Notes: generated by a model not told the origin, from the sequence alone. A stretch of 64,000 bases of DNA from an uncultured Bacteroidales bacterium (GCA_900316995.1 ONEZ01000005.1:59939-123938), one strand, 5' to 3'. Numbered from the stretch's first letter, positions 31,285 through 40,601 are shown. Made by a program: numbers and translations.

Positions 31285-31977
31285 ATGTTTCTCATCAGAT
31301 ATTTAAACTCACTAATCTCCCTTGTCTTTCCCAAGACCTGCGGCGGATGTGGCGGTTATCTGGTTGAGGGAGAGAAAGAGGTATGCCTAAAGTGTCTATG
31401 TGAACTTGGTGTAACCGGGTTTCATAAAGAGCAGGACAATGATGCTGAAAGACTATTCTGGGGCAAGGTGAATGTGGAGCACGCTACCGCCTACTGCAAG
31501 TTTGTTAAGGGTGGAACGGCCCAGAAGATGTTACATAATCTTAAGTATGGCGGACGCAGGGATCTTGGGTATCAGATGGGCGTTATTATGGGAGGCGAGA
31601 TTATAGGCAGCCCTGTGGCAGATGTTGACTGCATAGTGCCGGTGCCGCTGCATCCGTCAAAACTCAGGAAACGTGGCTACAATCAGGCGGAGATGATAGC
31701 CCAAGGTATTAGTAGCAGGCTTGGCGTACCTGTAGAGGGCGCATCGCTGGTGCGTACACGCAAGAATGAGACACAAACCCACAAGAACATTAACGAGCGA
31801 TACCTTAATTCGCAGGGGCTTTTTGCCACCACGCCAGAATCTCAAAAACTTGCAGGCAAACATATCTTGCTCGTAGATGACGTAATAACCACAGGAGCTA
31901 CCCTTGAGGCCTGCGCCCGTGAACTGCTTAAAATAGAAGACGTAAAGGTAAACTGCATTGCCTTTGCAATGGTTTAA
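31285..31977 (+). CDS. comF: ComF family phosphoribosyltransferase-like protein
   Basis: This 230-residue protein has an N-terminal zinc finger (CGGCGGYL...VCLKCLCELG) and a C-terminal phosphoribosyltransferase fold with the PRPP loop LLVDDVITTGATLEACA (about 195-211). The middle YNQAEMIAQGISSRL is the usual ComF helix. In naturally competent bacteria ComFC aids DNA uptake. In Bacteroidetes the role is not settled. It lies 12 bp downstream of the permease. Confidence 0.9.
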   Translation: MFLIRYLNSLISLVFPKTCGGCGGYLVEGEKEVCLKCLCELGVTGFHKEQDNDAERLFWGKVNVEHATAYCKFVKGGTAQKMLHNLKYGGRRDLGYQMGVIMGGEIIGSPVADVDCIVPVPLHPSKLRKRGYNQAEMIAQGISSRLGVPVEGASLVRTRKNETQTHKNINERYLNSQGLFATTPESQKLAGKHILLVDDVITTGATLEACARELLKIEDVKVNCIAFAMV

Positions 31978-32006
31978 CAAAAAAATATTACCTTTGCAAC
32001 CACTTT

Positions 32007-32045
32007 AACTGTCAACTATCAACTGTCAACTATCAACTGTCAACT
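32007..32045. repeat. 14-bp tandem repeat AACTGTCAACTATC
   Basis: Two full copies and a partial third of AACTGTCAACTATC lie between comF and lgt, just after a TACCTTTG box (31989-31996). Similar GTTGACA/TCAACT units occur at 44811-44833 and 46124-46140. Confidence 0.8.
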
Positions 32046-32053
32046 AAATAAGT

Positions 32054-32878
32054 ATGCTATCAACAATCTTATCTTATATAGTCTGGAACCCGGATCCTGT
32101 GGCTTTCAGCATGGGGCCATTGGAGGTTCGCTGGTACGGTCTGATATATGCTACCGGATTCCTTTTTGCCGTATGGCTTATAAGTAAAATGTTTAAGAGC
32201 GAGGGTTACCCTGAGGAGTGGGCAGACAAGGTGTTCATTTACCTTGTAATTGCCACCATAGTAGGCTCACGCCTTGGTCATGTGTTCTTTTATGACTGGG
32301 CATATTATAAAGACCATCTGCTTGAGATATTCCAAGTATGGAAAGGCGGGCTTGCGAGTCATGGTGGCGCGGCAGCTATAATCCTTACCACATGGCTTAT
32401 GGCCAAGTATATGTGCCACAAGTCATTCTTTTGGCTGGCAGACCGTATATATGTGATATGCGCCCCTGTGGCGGCTCTCATACGTGTGGGTAATCTTATG
32501 AACTCAGAGATTTACGGTTGTGAAACCACGCTGCCTTGGGGATTCAAATTCCTGAGAGACTATCCCGGACTTCCTGTTGAGGCTGTGCCTGTGTGTCATC
32601 CCACCCAGATATATGAGTCTTTGGCATACCTCACAATGTTCCTGTTTATGCTCTGGCTATACTGGAAAACAGACGCCCGCAAGCGTGAAGGGCTTCTTAC
32701 GGGTGTGGGTTTCCTATGGACATTCCTGTCAAGATTCATAATAGAATTTATAAAAAACGACCAGTCAGAGTTTGAAGCAGGCTGGGTGCTTAACATGGGT
32801 CAGATACTTAGTATTCCGTTTATAATCTTTGGCTTATGGCTTATTATAAGAGCTTATAGAAAGCCGGTTAATAGTTGA
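32054..32878 (+). CDS. lgt: Prolipoprotein diacylglyceryl transferase
   Basis: This 274-residue membrane enzyme transfers diacylglycerol from phosphatidylglycerol to the lipobox cysteine of prolipoproteins. It shows seven hydrophobic helices, the conserved RWYGLIYATGF (about 25-35), VWKGGLASHGGAAAI (catalytic His region), IRVGNLMNSEIYG signature (about 141-153) and a C-terminal RFIIEFIKNDQ. The substrates are abundant in this window: lipobox proteins at 46138, 49465, 61968 and 62946. Confidence 0.95.
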   Translation: MLSTILSYIVWNPDPVAFSMGPLEVRWYGLIYATGFLFAVWLISKMFKSEGYPEEWADKVFIYLVIATIVGSRLGHVFFYDWAYYKDHLLEIFQVWKGGLASHGGAAAIILTTWLMAKYMCHKSFFWLADRIYVICAPVAALIRVGNLMNSEIYGCETTLPWGFKFLRDYPGLPVEAVPVCHPTQIYESLAYLTMFLFMLWLYWKTDARKREGLLTGVGFLWTFLSRFIIEFIKNDQSEFEAGWVLNMGQILSIPFIIFGLWLIIRAYRKPVNS

Positions 32879-32885
32879 CAGACTT

Positions 32886-33089
32886 ATGCGCATTTTATTA
32901 TTTATACTGCTTTTCTTCATATTTTTAATGTTGTTGAGCGTCATACGCATCAGACGTATGATGAAAGACGCTCATAACAGCACCTTTGAGCCTCGTCAGG
33001 AGAGCGCTGCAGCAAAATGGCTGCGCCGCAAGTTTGACAAAAACAAGGCTGAAGACGTTAAGTATGAAGAGATTAAAGAAGAGAAATAA
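32886..33089 (+). CDS. DUF4834 small membrane protein
   Basis: This 67-residue protein has one transmembrane helix ([18 protein letters not shown]) followed by a basic tail ([29 protein letters not shown]). This agrees with DUF4834 of Bacteroidetes, which usually precedes metG or lgt-type genes. The function is unknown. It starts 7 bp after lgt. Confidence 0.8.
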   Translation: MRILLFILLFFIFLMLLSVIRIRRMMKDAHNSTFEPRQESAAAKWLRRKFDKNKAEDVKYEEIKEEK

Positions 33090-33150
33090 TTTTCAACTTT
33101 CAACTTTATTCACACTTCGTGTTCATCAACACGTCAATTTTCAACTTGAT

Positions 33151-35205
33151 ATGACATACAAGAGAACAACAGTAACATCAGCATTGCCGTATGCAAACGG
33201 GCCTGTACATATAGGCCACTTGGCAGGAGTTTATGTGCCTGCTGACATCTATGTGCGTTACCTCAGACTAAAGGGTGAGGATGTGCTTTTTATAGGAGGC
33301 TCAGATGAGCACGGTGTGCCTATTACTATTAAAGCCCGCCGTGAGGGAGTTACTCCGCAGGATATTGTTGACCGTTACCATAACCTTATAAAGAAGTCAT
33401 TTGAGGAGTTTGGCATATCATTTGATATATATTCCAGAACCACAAGCGCCACACATCGTCAGGTGGCCTCTGATTTCTTTAAAACCCTGTATGACAAGGA
33501 TGAGTTCATTACAAAGGAGAGCGAACAGTACTACGATGAGGAGGCCGGCGTTTTCCTTGCAGACCGTTACATAACAGGTGAGTGCCCACGATGCCATGAG
33601 CAGGGCGCATACGGAGACCAGTGTGAGAAGTGTGGTTCCACCCTCTCACCTGATGAACTTATAAACCCAAAGTCAACAATTAGCGGTAGCGTTCCTGTAA
33701 AACGCATGACCAAGCACTGGTATCTGCCTCTTGACAGGCATGAGAAGTGGCTTAGGAAATGGATTCTTGAAGATCACAAGGAGTGGCGCCCTAATGTTTA
33801 CGGCCAATGCAAGAGCTGGCTTGACATGCACCTGCAGCCACGCGCTGTGAGCCGTGATCTTGACTGGGGTATTCCTCTACCTATAGATAACGCCAAGGGT
33901 AAGGTTCTGTACGTGTGGTTTGACGCCCCAATAGGCTATATCTCAAATACCAAGGAACTGCTTCCAAATGACTGGGAGAAGTGGTGGAAAAGCCCTGACA
34001 CCCGCCTGATACACTTTATAGGTAAGGATAACATAGTGTTCCACTGCATAGTGTTCCCGGCAATGCTAAAGGCTGAAGGCTCATTCATTCTACCAGACAA
34101 TGTGCCTGCAAATGAGTTCCTGAATCTTGAGGGCGATAAAATCTCCACATCACGTAACTGGGCTGTATGGCTTCATGAGTACCTTGCGGACTTCCCCGGC
34201 AAGCAGGATGTGCTGCGTTATGTTCTTACCGCTAATGCACCTGAAACAAAAGATAATGATTTCACTTGGCGTGATTTCCAAGCCCGCAACAATAATGAGC
34301 TTGTTGCCATATACGGTAACTTTGTGAATCGAACCCTGGTGCTCACACATAAGTATTTTGAAGGGAAAGTGCCTGAGCGTGGAGAACTTACAGAGTATGA
34401 CAACGCCACCCTTAAAGAGTTCGCCGATGTTAAGGCTGAGGTGGAGAAGCTTCTTGACAATTTCAAGTTCCGTGATGCGCAGAAAGAGGCTATGAACCTT
34501 GCCCGCATAGGGAATAAATACCTTGCGGATACAGAGCCTTGGAAACTTGCAAAGACGGATATGGGGCGTGTGGCTACTATACTTAACATATCATTACAGA
34601 TAACGGCAAATCTTGCCATTGCATTTGAACCGTTCCTGCCTTTCAGCAGCAAGAAACTGCGTGATATGCTTAACCTTACATCGTGGTCATGGAGTAATCT
34701 GGGCAGTCTTGATATGCTCCCAGCTGGTGCTGTTGTTAACAAACCTGAACTTCTTTTTGAGAAAATAGAGGATGCTCCTATAGAGGCTCAGATAAAGAGG
34801 CTTGAGGTCATAAAGAAACAGAATGAAGAGGCAAAACGCCTGCAGGAGTTGCAGAACTTTAAACCAGCCCCTGTTCAGGAGAATATACCTTTTGACCAGT
34901 TTGAGCAGCTTGATGTGCGTGTGGGAACTGTGCTTGAGTGTTCACGTGTGCCAAAGGCAGACAAACTTTTGCAGTTCAAGATAGATGACGGCATGGGCTG
35001 CCGCACCATAGTGTCTGGTATTGCCGCATGGTATAATCCAGAAGACTTGGTAGGCAAGCAAGTTTGTTTTGTGGCTAACTTTGCGCCACGCAAACTGAAA
35101 GGCGTGGAGAGCCAGGGCATGATACTTTCAGCCCAGGATGCCGACGGCCGCCTTGTAGTGGTTTCACCGTCTGCCAGCGTCCGTAACGGCGTCAAGGTTT
35201 GCTAA
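33151..35205 (+). CDS. metG: Methionyl-tRNA synthetase
   Basis: This 684-residue enzyme charges tRNA-Met. The start is ATG 33151 ([18 protein letters not shown]); an upstream in-frame extension runs through DUF4834 and repeat DNA and is rejected. The HIGH motif is [13 protein letters not shown], the zinc knuckle is [18 protein letters not shown], and the KMSKS equivalent is [12 protein letters not shown]-terminal EMAP/Trbp111-like tRNA-binding domain ([17 protein letters not shown]) is fused, as in many bacteria. TTTCAACTT-type repeats lie just upstream (33090-33150). Confidence 0.97.
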   Translation: MTYKRTTVTSALPYANGPVHIGHLAGVYVPADIYVRYLRLKGEDVLFIGGSDEHGVPITIKARREGVTPQDIVDRYHNLIKKSFEEFGISFDIYSRTTSATHRQVASDFFKTLYDKDEFITKESEQYYDEEAGVFLADRYITGECPRCHEQGAYGDQCEKCGSTLSPDELINPKSTISGSVPVKRMTKHWYLPLDRHEKWLRKWILEDHKEWRPNVYGQCKSWLDMHLQPRAVSRDLDWGIPLPIDNAKGKVLYVWFDAPIGYISNTKELLPNDWEKWWKSPDTRLIHFIGKDNIVFHCIVFPAMLKAEGSFILPDNVPANEFLNLEGDKISTSRNWAVWLHEYLADFPGKQDVLRYVLTANAPETKDNDFTWRDFQARNNNELVAIYGNFVNRTLVLTHKYFEGKVPERGELTEYDNATLKEFADVKAEVEKLLDNFKFRDAQKEAMNLARIGNKYLADTEPWKLAKTDMGRVATILNISLQITANLAIAFEPFLPFSSKKLRDMLNLTSWSWSNLGSLDMLPAGAVVNKPELLFEKIEDAPIEAQIKRLEVIKKQNEEAKRLQELQNFKPAPVQENIPFDQFEQLDVRVGTVLECSRVPKADKLLQFKIDDGMGCRTIVSGIAAWYNPEDLVGKQVCFVANFAPRKLKGVESQGMILSAQDADGRLVVVSPSASVRNGVKVC

Positions 35206-35224
35206 AAAGAGAAGAATAGAGGAA

Positions 35225-35272
35225 AAAAGTCAGCCATTTTCAAGATTTTTTTTGAAAACGGCTGACTTTTTT
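35225..35272. terminator. Bidirectional terminator between metG and the ATPase gene
   Basis: AAAAGTCAGCC-A-TTTTCAA pairs with TTGAAAA-C-GGCTGACTTTT around an 8-nt loop, with A/T runs on both sides. It ends metG and the converging ATPase gene. Confidence 0.82.
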
Positions 35273-36395
35273 ACAGACTTCTAAGCCAAATCTCCATAAA
35301 CCTGTCATAAACACGGTATCCTTTGGAGTCCTTGTAAACAAGCTCTTTATCTACAAGAGCCAGAACTGCTGTGCTGTTACTGCTTGCCCCCTTTAATCCG
35401 TATTTCCTCACAAATTCATTAGCGTTTATCTCAGCCACCACACTCTCATGGGCTATAGCCTTCAGTATTGCTGCCTGATTAAGGGTTAGCAGATTATACC
35501 AGCTCTCGTATGTGTCTGATTTGGAGTCAACTATTTGTGCCACTATTGTATTAATGTCTTCAATGGTGACATCGGGGTATTTGTACTCATATATGCGGTT
35601 TAGTATATTTTGAATATACCATGTGTGCCCCTCAAAGGTGTTGTATATGTAATCAAACACTTCACGTTTTAAATCCGTCTTGGCCTTTTTTAAGTGATTT
35701 TTGGCAAACGTATAATATTTTTCTGGAGCAATTTCCTTGAGTGTCATAATGTCTGTTGAGGAGTAGAATGGGCGCTTTGGCGATGAAAACATATCTGCCA
35801 TAAGATGTTGCTTGCTCCCAGAGAATATGAAATGCACATTATTGCAGAACTGGATGTGAGACCTAAGCAGTGCCTCTGTCCCTTTTTCAGGGTATTCATT
35901 TATCTGCTGGAACTCATCAATTGCAATATAACACTCTTTGCCACAGCTTTTCAGATACTCAAAAACGCCGTCCAGAGTGCTCTCAGTTTGTGAAGGTTGC
36001 ACAGTTATACTGGTCTGTGGAGCACCTGTTATAGGGTCGTATGACAGCACTAAATGGCTGTTCTTTATGAACTGAGTTATGGACTTGCCCATCTTTGTAA
36101 GTGAGCTGTCTAACTTTCCTATTATATGCTTGCTGAGCACATTGACAAAATCATTAAGATTCTTTGTTGAGTAAATATCTATGTAAAAGCACACTATGCC
36201 CTTATCCACTTGCTCTAATTGGTGGAACACATGCTTTATCAGCCCTGTTTTTCCCATACGGCGTGGACTCATCAATGTAAGGTTCCTGCCGTTTTTAAGC
36301 GCTGAAATAATACTTGCACTCTCCTTCTCCCTGTCACAGAAGTACTCAGGAGAGAGATAGCCGTTAATCAAAAAAGGATTTAATGCCTCGCTCAT
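35271..36395 (-). CDS. AAA-family P-loop ATPase (archaeal ATPase-like)
   Basis: This 374-residue protein belongs to the ATPase_2/archaeal-type STAND-like group common in Bacteroidetes. Walker A is LTLMSPRRMGKTGLIKHV (about 40-57) and Walker B CYIAIDEFQQINEY (about 155-168), followed by sensor-like HFIFSGSKQHLM. The C-terminal part contains a winged helix (ATLKAIAHESVVAEINANEF-type region). Many copies per genome are usual and the function is not known. It is a single gene with a palindromic operator around its transcription start (36413-36445). Confidence 0.85.
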   Translation of the reverse strand: MSEALNPFLINGYLSPEYFCDREKESASIISALKNGRNLTLMSPRRMGKTGLIKHVFHQLEQVDKGIVCFYIDIYSTKNLNDFVNVLSKHIIGKLDSSLTKMGKSITQFIKNSHLVLSYDPITGAPQTSITVQPSQTESTLDGVFEYLKSCGKECYIAIDEFQQINEYPEKGTEALLRSHIQFCNNVHFIFSGSKQHLMADMFSSPKRPFYSSTDIMTLKEIAPEKYYTFAKNHLKKAKTDLKREVFDYIYNTFEGHTWYIQNILNRIYEYKYPDVTIEDINTIVAQIVDSKSDTYESWYNLLTLNQAAILKAIAHESVVAEINANEFVRKYGLKGASSNSTAVLALVDKELVYKDSKGYRVYDRFMEIWLRSL

Positions 36396-36412
36396 AGTCT
36401 TTCATATTTCCT

Positions 36413-36452
36413 GTTTCATAAAATATGAAACATAATTTATGAAACAAAGGTA
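36413..36452 (-). promoter_or_regulatory. Promoter and operator of the ATPase gene
   Basis: TACCTTTG on the minus strand (36445-36452) is followed by three GTTTCATA-type half sites: one at 36437-36445 and a palindrome GTTTCATA-AAA-TATGAAAC at 36413-36431. The sites lie over the transcription start and early leader, the place for a repressor. Confidence 0.6.
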
Positions 36453-36755
36453 AGTCATTCTAACTGAAAAAACAAGAGAAAATGGTAAAAAGTTATGCTG
36501 TATGCAACTTGCAGGTGGCATACGCATAACGTTAATTTGCATCATTGGGTTGGGGTGAGACGCCGTTGTCGCTGTGGTCAGTCTCTAATTGTAATAGCTT
36601 TGAAATATTCTTGAAACTTAATTGAAATAAAAGAAAGAAAAATGATGGTACTATGTGAAATTATTTATGCAAGTGTGTGTTGCGTAACAAAATAGCGTTA
36701 CATTTGCATTGTGATTTTTTCATAGTATTTGATTTTAAGGTTAGCAAATAGGCAC
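36453..36755. other. Spacer with possible plus-strand small RNA
   Basis: No protein gene is supported here. A plus-strand TACATTTG (36699-36706) and a hairpin with T-run (GGCACTCA 36751-36758, TGAGCGCC 36763-36770, then TTTTGTTTTTTT) would delimit an RNA of about 65 nt. It would be antisense to the end of the XRE gene. The -33 box is poor. Confidence 0.35.
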
Positions 36756-37136
36756 TCAAGCGTGAGCGCCTTTTGTTTTTTTAGCCAGGAAGTATTTGGC
36801 TTCTGATTCACTCACAAGAATTTCTGTAATAAGATGAACGTCATCTTTTAGAGATTGCATCTCTAAATAGAGATCCTTGAGCATCATATTGCCAACAGGC
36901 TTGTTCTCTACCAGATCATGCAGGTCCATGTCAAGCGCCTTAGCCAGCTGCCGTATTCTGTCCATGTTCACACCAGTTTCTCCTCTCTCTATTTTTGAAT
37001 AGGCAGTGACAGTAATGCGTAACATCTCAGCCACATTCTCCTGCGTTAGATTTAGTAAACGGCGTCTCTCTTTAAGGTTCTGACCAAATTTAATTCTCTC
37101 TTCTTTTTGCTTGCGCTTAAAAATGTCATTACTCAT
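36756..37136 (-). CDS. XRE-family HTH regulator
   Basis: This is a 126-residue protein (start MSNDIFKRKQKEERIKFG; four more codons are possible upstream). The HTH is clear: NLKERRRLLNLTQENVAEML, then VTAYSKIERGETGVNMDRIR. A C-terminal helical tail (MLKDLYLEMQSLKDDVHLIT) probably mediates dimerisation. It has Bacteroidetes-type architecture and may regulate itself through the 40-bp palindrome at 37218-37257. Confidence 0.85.
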   Translation of the reverse strand: MSNDIFKRKQKEERIKFGQNLKERRRLLNLTQENVAEMLRITVTAYSKIERGETGVNMDRIRQLAKALDMDLHDLVENKPVGNMMLKDLYLEMQSLKDDVHLITEILVSESEAKYFLAKKTKGAHA

Positions 37137-37217
37137 ACGTGCAATCAATGTTGTTTGTGTTATACAATTAGTTGGTAAATCTCTAATGTAAAGTTACAAA
37201 ACACATCAATGCAAATT

Positions 37218-37257
37218 CTATAACTTTTAGTTACATTTTTGTAACCAAAAGTTATAG
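37218..37257. promoter_or_regulatory. 40-bp palindrome upstream of the XRE gene
   Basis: CTATAACTTTTAGTTAC (37218-37234) and GTAACCAAAAGTTATAG (37241-37257) are reverse complements with one mismatch around ATTTTT. There is no T-run, so an operator is more likely than a terminator. It lies between the tyrA stop and the XRE start. Confidence 0.65.
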
Positions 37258-37281
37258 TTTAGTTTAATTTAAATCGTAATA

Positions 37282-38145
37282 TTAGGCCTTTTTGTCAAAA
37301 TAGCCGCGACGCTCGGTAGATGTGAGCATCATCTTTTTCATTGTAGCCTCATCGCCTGAGGCAATGGCGTTGCGGAGTCTGTTGAACTGTTCTGAGAACA
37401 AATCCATTTGTCGTAACAGCTCGTCACGGTTAAGGAGGAACAGCTCTGTCCACATCACCTCATTTATGCGGGCTATACGTGTAAGGTCTCGGAATGAGTC
37501 TCCGGTAAAGCGTGCAAGCTCTTGTGAGTTATCCTTGCAGTTCATTAGTGAAACTGCAATACAGTGTGTCAGCTGGCTCAGGAACCCAATCATTTCATCA
37601 TGCTGTTCAGTGGTAAGGCGTGATATTGTTTTGAAACCAAGTATGCGCCCAATCTCCTCGCAAGTTTCAATGGCCTCCGGAGTGTTTTTAGATGTAGGTG
37701 TAACTATGTAGTTAGCACCCTCAAATACACGGGCTGTGGCGTTTTGCACACCGCTTGTTTCGCGGCCGGCCATAGGGTGTGCGCCAATAAACTCCAAATC
37801 AGGACGTAGCATGCTTTGAACACGGTTCACTACAGCTCCTTTCACACCTGTAACATCGGTCAGAAGTGCGCCTGGTTTTATATACTCCTGATATTTCTCT
37901 ATCCACTCTATAAAAACGTGCGGGTATAGTGAGAATACCACTATGTCATACTCCGATACAAACTCAGGTGTTACACTAACTGTTCCTGCATCTATTATTC
38001 CATGCTCTAAGGCGTAGTCAATGGAACTTTGTGAGCGTGTTACTGCACCCACTTTGTAACCAGCCTTTTTAAGTCCCTCTGCATAGCTTCCTCCTATAAG
38101 ACCAAGGCCTACAATAAGGAATGATTTATCTTTCAAATTACTCAT
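37282..38145 (-). CDS. tyrA: Prephenate dehydrogenase
   Basis: This 287-residue NAD(P)-dependent enzyme converts prephenate to 4-hydroxyphenylpyruvate in tyrosine synthesis. The Rossmann motif is FLIVGLGLIGGSYAEGLK (about 9-26). The family motif GAHPMAGRETSGVQNA (about 140-155) holds the catalytic His, and LTHCIAVSLMN follows. There is no fused chorismate mutase or ACT domain. It is the last gene of the aromatic operon, separated from aroEK by a 141-bp structured element. Confidence 0.95.
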   Translation of the reverse strand: MSNLKDKSFLIVGLGLIGGSYAEGLKKAGYKVGAVTRSQSSIDYALEHGIIDAGTVSVTPEFVSEYDIVVFSLYPHVFIEWIEKYQEYIKPGALLTDVTGVKGAVVNRVQSMLRPDLEFIGAHPMAGRETSGVQNATARVFEGANYIVTPTSKNTPEAIETCEEIGRILGFKTISRLTTEQHDEMIGFLSQLTHCIAVSLMNCKDNSQELARFTGDSFRDLTRIARINEVMWTELFLLNRDELLRQMDLFSEQFNRLRNAIASGDEATMKKMMLTSTERRGYFDKKA

Positions 38146-38162
38146 AAATAATACATATTGTT

Positions 38163-38304
38163 AGTAATATTCTCTCCCATTCTTCAGGCTCAGCCCATTT
38201 GTAATGGGCTTCGTCCCTCCCATACGGGTCTGTGACCCTATGGGTCCCTCCCACTATACCTCTCCGTGGGTGGAGAGGCTTCTGAATTAGGAGAGAATAT
38301 TACT
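38163..38304. repeat. Structured intergenic element (closed by 15-bp perfect stem)
   Basis: AGTAATATTCTCTCC (38163-38177) is perfectly complementary to GGAGAGAATATTACT (38290-38304). Inside, on the minus strand, three local hairpins are readable: CCTCTCCACCCACGGAGAGG, GACCCATAGGGTC with a second GACCC...GGG, and GCCCATTACAAATGGGC. The right arm encodes the last codons of aroEK. Confidence 0.7.
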
Positions 38305-39507
38305 TAACTCTTCATCATTATTAATTATATTGTCAGCAATAGATTTATATATAGGTAATCTTTTATGGTATAGCGCTTTTAGCGCTTCTGAATCACTTGA
38401 AAGCGGGCGGTCACTTGTGGCTATGAGCTGGTCAAGCGGGCGGTTTATAAAGCTGATTCTGCCGTTCATCTTAAGGTTATGAACATTCTCACTGCGTAAC
38501 ACTGCACCACCGCCAAGTGCAATAACAAGCCCCTGGCGCATAGAAATGTCACGTATAACGCTGCTTTCCATATCACGGAACGCCTGCTCTCCCTGCTCCT
38601 TAAATATTTGTGTAATCTCCATGCCGGAACGCTCCACTATAAGTGCATCGGTGTCAACAAACTCTCTGCCATATTTGGCTGAAAGCTCCTTGCCTATGGT
38701 TGTCTTCCCGCATGACGGCATGCCACAGAGCACTATATTGCGCTTGTCGGTTAGTATCTTTTCGTATATACGGTCTGTGTCAGCCTGCCCAAGGTTGGAA
38801 CCCACAAACCAGTTCCTTGCTGCTACTGCCTGAGCTACAAGCATATAAAGTCCGCCGCTTGCTTTGATGCCACGCTCCATAGCGTCAAGCACAAGGTTTG
38901 TCTGTAGCGGATTATAGATACAGTCAAGCACTCCCTCAAGGCATGGAAACAGGTTTATATCCACCACACGAAGTGCATTATTTGGGAACATACCCACTGG
39001 TGTGGCGTTTATTATGATATTGTAGTTAAAGCTTTTCCCTCCTGTTTTCAGGGAATAGATGTCTATATCTGAATCTTTAGGGCTTCTGGCGGCGTGTGTT
39101 ATTGAGCCTGCGCCCAGCGATGCCGCCACAGCATGGGCTGTTTTAGCTGCACCTCCCACACCAAGAATCAGCACATGGCGCCCGGTAAAATCAATATTGG
39201 AGCGTATAGCCATAAGTTTCAACCCCTCAAAGTCTGTGTTGTAACCAAATAGTTTGCCTCCACGGTTCACTATTGTATTTACCGCCCCTATAGCCTTTGC
39301 ATCGTCAGAGATATAGTCTAAGTAGGGTATAACGCTCTCCTTGTAAGGTATGGTTACGTTGATGGCCTTAAAGCTGCGCTCACGCATAAAGGCGTCAAGT
39401 CCCTCACGGCTAACCTCATGCAGTTCATACGCATCGGCCGATAACATTCCGTGAATCTCACGTGAAAAACTATGCCCCAGATGCTCGCCTATTAGTCCGT
39501 ATTCCAT
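38287..39507 (-). CDS. aroE-aroK: Bifunctional shikimate dehydrogenase-shikimate kinase
   Basis: This 406-residue fusion joins two pathway enzymes. Residues 1-245 are AroE: GLIGEHLGHSFSREIHGML (substrate site), INVTIPYKESVI, LILGVGGAAKTAHAVAASLG (NADP loop), and INATPVGMFPNN. Residues about 255-406 are AroK: NIVLCGMPSCGKTTIGKELS (Walker A), FVDTDALIVERSG, and VIALGGGAVLR. The order dehydrogenase-kinase differs from the fungal AROM chain. Its ATG shares one base with the aroC stop (TAATG). Confidence 0.95.
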   Translation of the reverse strand: MEYGLIGEHLGHSFSREIHGMLSADAYELHEVSREGLDAFMRERSFKAINVTIPYKESVIPYLDYISDDAKAIGAVNTIVNRGGKLFGYNTDFEGLKLMAIRSNIDFTGRHVLILGVGGAAKTAHAVAASLGAGSITHAARSPKDSDIDIYSLKTGGKSFNYNIIINATPVGMFPNNALRVVDINLFPCLEGVLDCIYNPLQTNLVLDAMERGIKASGGLYMLVAQAVAARNWFVGSNLGQADTDRIYEKILTDKRNIVLCGMPSCGKTTIGKELSAKYGREFVDTDALIVERSGMEITQIFKEQGEQAFRDMESSVIRDISMRQGLVIALGGGAVLRSENVHNLKMNGRISFINRPLDQLIATSDRPLSSDSEALKALYHKRLPIYKSIADNIINNDEELSNILS

Positions 39508-40601
39508 TATCTCAGGTAGTTTTGTCCGTTCTTTATTGATAGCATATCACAAAGCACAATGGCAACCATGCTGCTTATAACTATGCAGATACGTCGCACT
39601 ATGGCGGGGTCATGGCGGCCTGTAAGGTTAAGAGTCTCCTCTTTGCCTGTCAGGAAGTTTATGGTCTGCTGGCTCTGTGATATAGACGGGGTGGGCTTTA
39701 CGGCTGTGTTGAACACCACGGGCATGCCGTTTGATATGCCGCCGTTAATGCCTCCATTATTGTTTGTGCGGGTTCGCACTGCGCCATTTTCAATGCAGAA
39801 CGGGTCATTTGCAGTTGCGCCAGTCATGTTGGCAAGGTCAAACCCTTTGCCAAACTCAATCCCTTTAACACCGCCAATGGCAAACACAGCCTTGGCAATA
39901 ACGCCTTCCAAGGAGTCAAACCAGGGTTCACCGATGCCAGCCTCCAAGCCTGTAATGGCTGTTTGTACTATGCCGCCAATGGAGTCAAGGTTATTTTTCA
40001 CCCCGATGATAGCATTGGTAATATCCTCTTCAATATGGTTGACAACAGGGAATGTCTTACTGTTTAGCACCTCTATGCCATGCTCAATGCTCTCAGCGTT
40101 GGTACAGAAATCAACATCTCTGACCCCGCCGCAGCTCAATATGTGAGTCCCTATTCTCACGCCCTTGCCTTCAAGCGCCTTGATGGCTATGGCACCTGCC
40201 GCCACTATTGCAGCTGTTATTCTGCCGCTAAAGTGCCCGCCGCCACGGTAATCTTCAAAACCAGAGTACTTTACGTGCGCAGTGTAGTCTGCGTGTGAGG
40301 GGCGTGCAAGCCCGTATGTTTTTGCGTAATCTCCGCTACGGGTGTTCTCATTAGGAATTATTATGCATATTGGTGCACCAGTGGTGTAGCCGTTAAAAAC
40401 GCCACTCACAATTTTAAAGTGGTCCTGCTCCTGCCTTGCTGTGTCTGTGGCACCCTGCGGACGGCGTTTTGAGAGTTGCTCCGCTATAAAAGCCTCATCC
40501 ACGGCTATGCCAGCGGTCATGCCGTCAAGTACAGCACCTATAGCCTCTCCGTGAGATTCTCCGAACAGGGTCAGGGTTATGTTTTGTCCTATGGTATTCA
40601 T
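39507..40601 (-). CDS. aroC: Chorismate synthase
   Basis: This 364-residue FMN-dependent enzyme makes chorismate from EPSP. The start at 40601 (MNTIGQNITLTLFGESHGEA) gives the classic N-terminus. The signatures GESHGEAIG, RRPQGATDTARQE, the flavin region YGLARPSHADYTAHVKYSG and RGGGHFSGRITA are clear. RPSHADY replaces the more common RPGHADY. A longer frame upstream runs into non-coding DNA. Confidence 0.97.
   Translation of the reverse strand: MNTIGQNITLTLFGESHGEAIGAVLDGMTAGIAVDEAFIAEQLSKRRPQGATDTARQEQDHFKIVSGVFNGYTTGAPICIIIPNENTRSGDYAKTYGLARPSHADYTAHVKYSGFEDYRGGGHFSGRITAAIVAAGAIAIKALEGKGVRIGTHILSCGGVRDVDFCTNAESIEHGIEVLNSKTFPVVNHIEEDITNAIIGVKNNLDSIGGIVQTAITGLEAGIGEPWFDSLEGVIAKAVFAIGGVKGIEFGKGFDLANMTGATANDPFCIENGAVRTRTNNNGGINGGISNGMPVVFNTAVKPTPSISQSQQTINFLTGKEETLNLTGRHDPAIVRRICIVISSMVAIVLCDMLSIKNGQNYLR

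Noticed and set aside
32986-33150. In-frame extension of metG upstream of 33151
   Set aside because: It overlaps DUF4834 in another frame and runs through TTTCAACTT repeats. The standard MetRS N-terminus begins at 33151.
36631-36700. Tiny plus-strand frame (17 codons) between the ATPase and XRE genes
   Set aside because: It is too short, has no promoter at the right place, and overlaps the -7 box of the candidate sRNA region.
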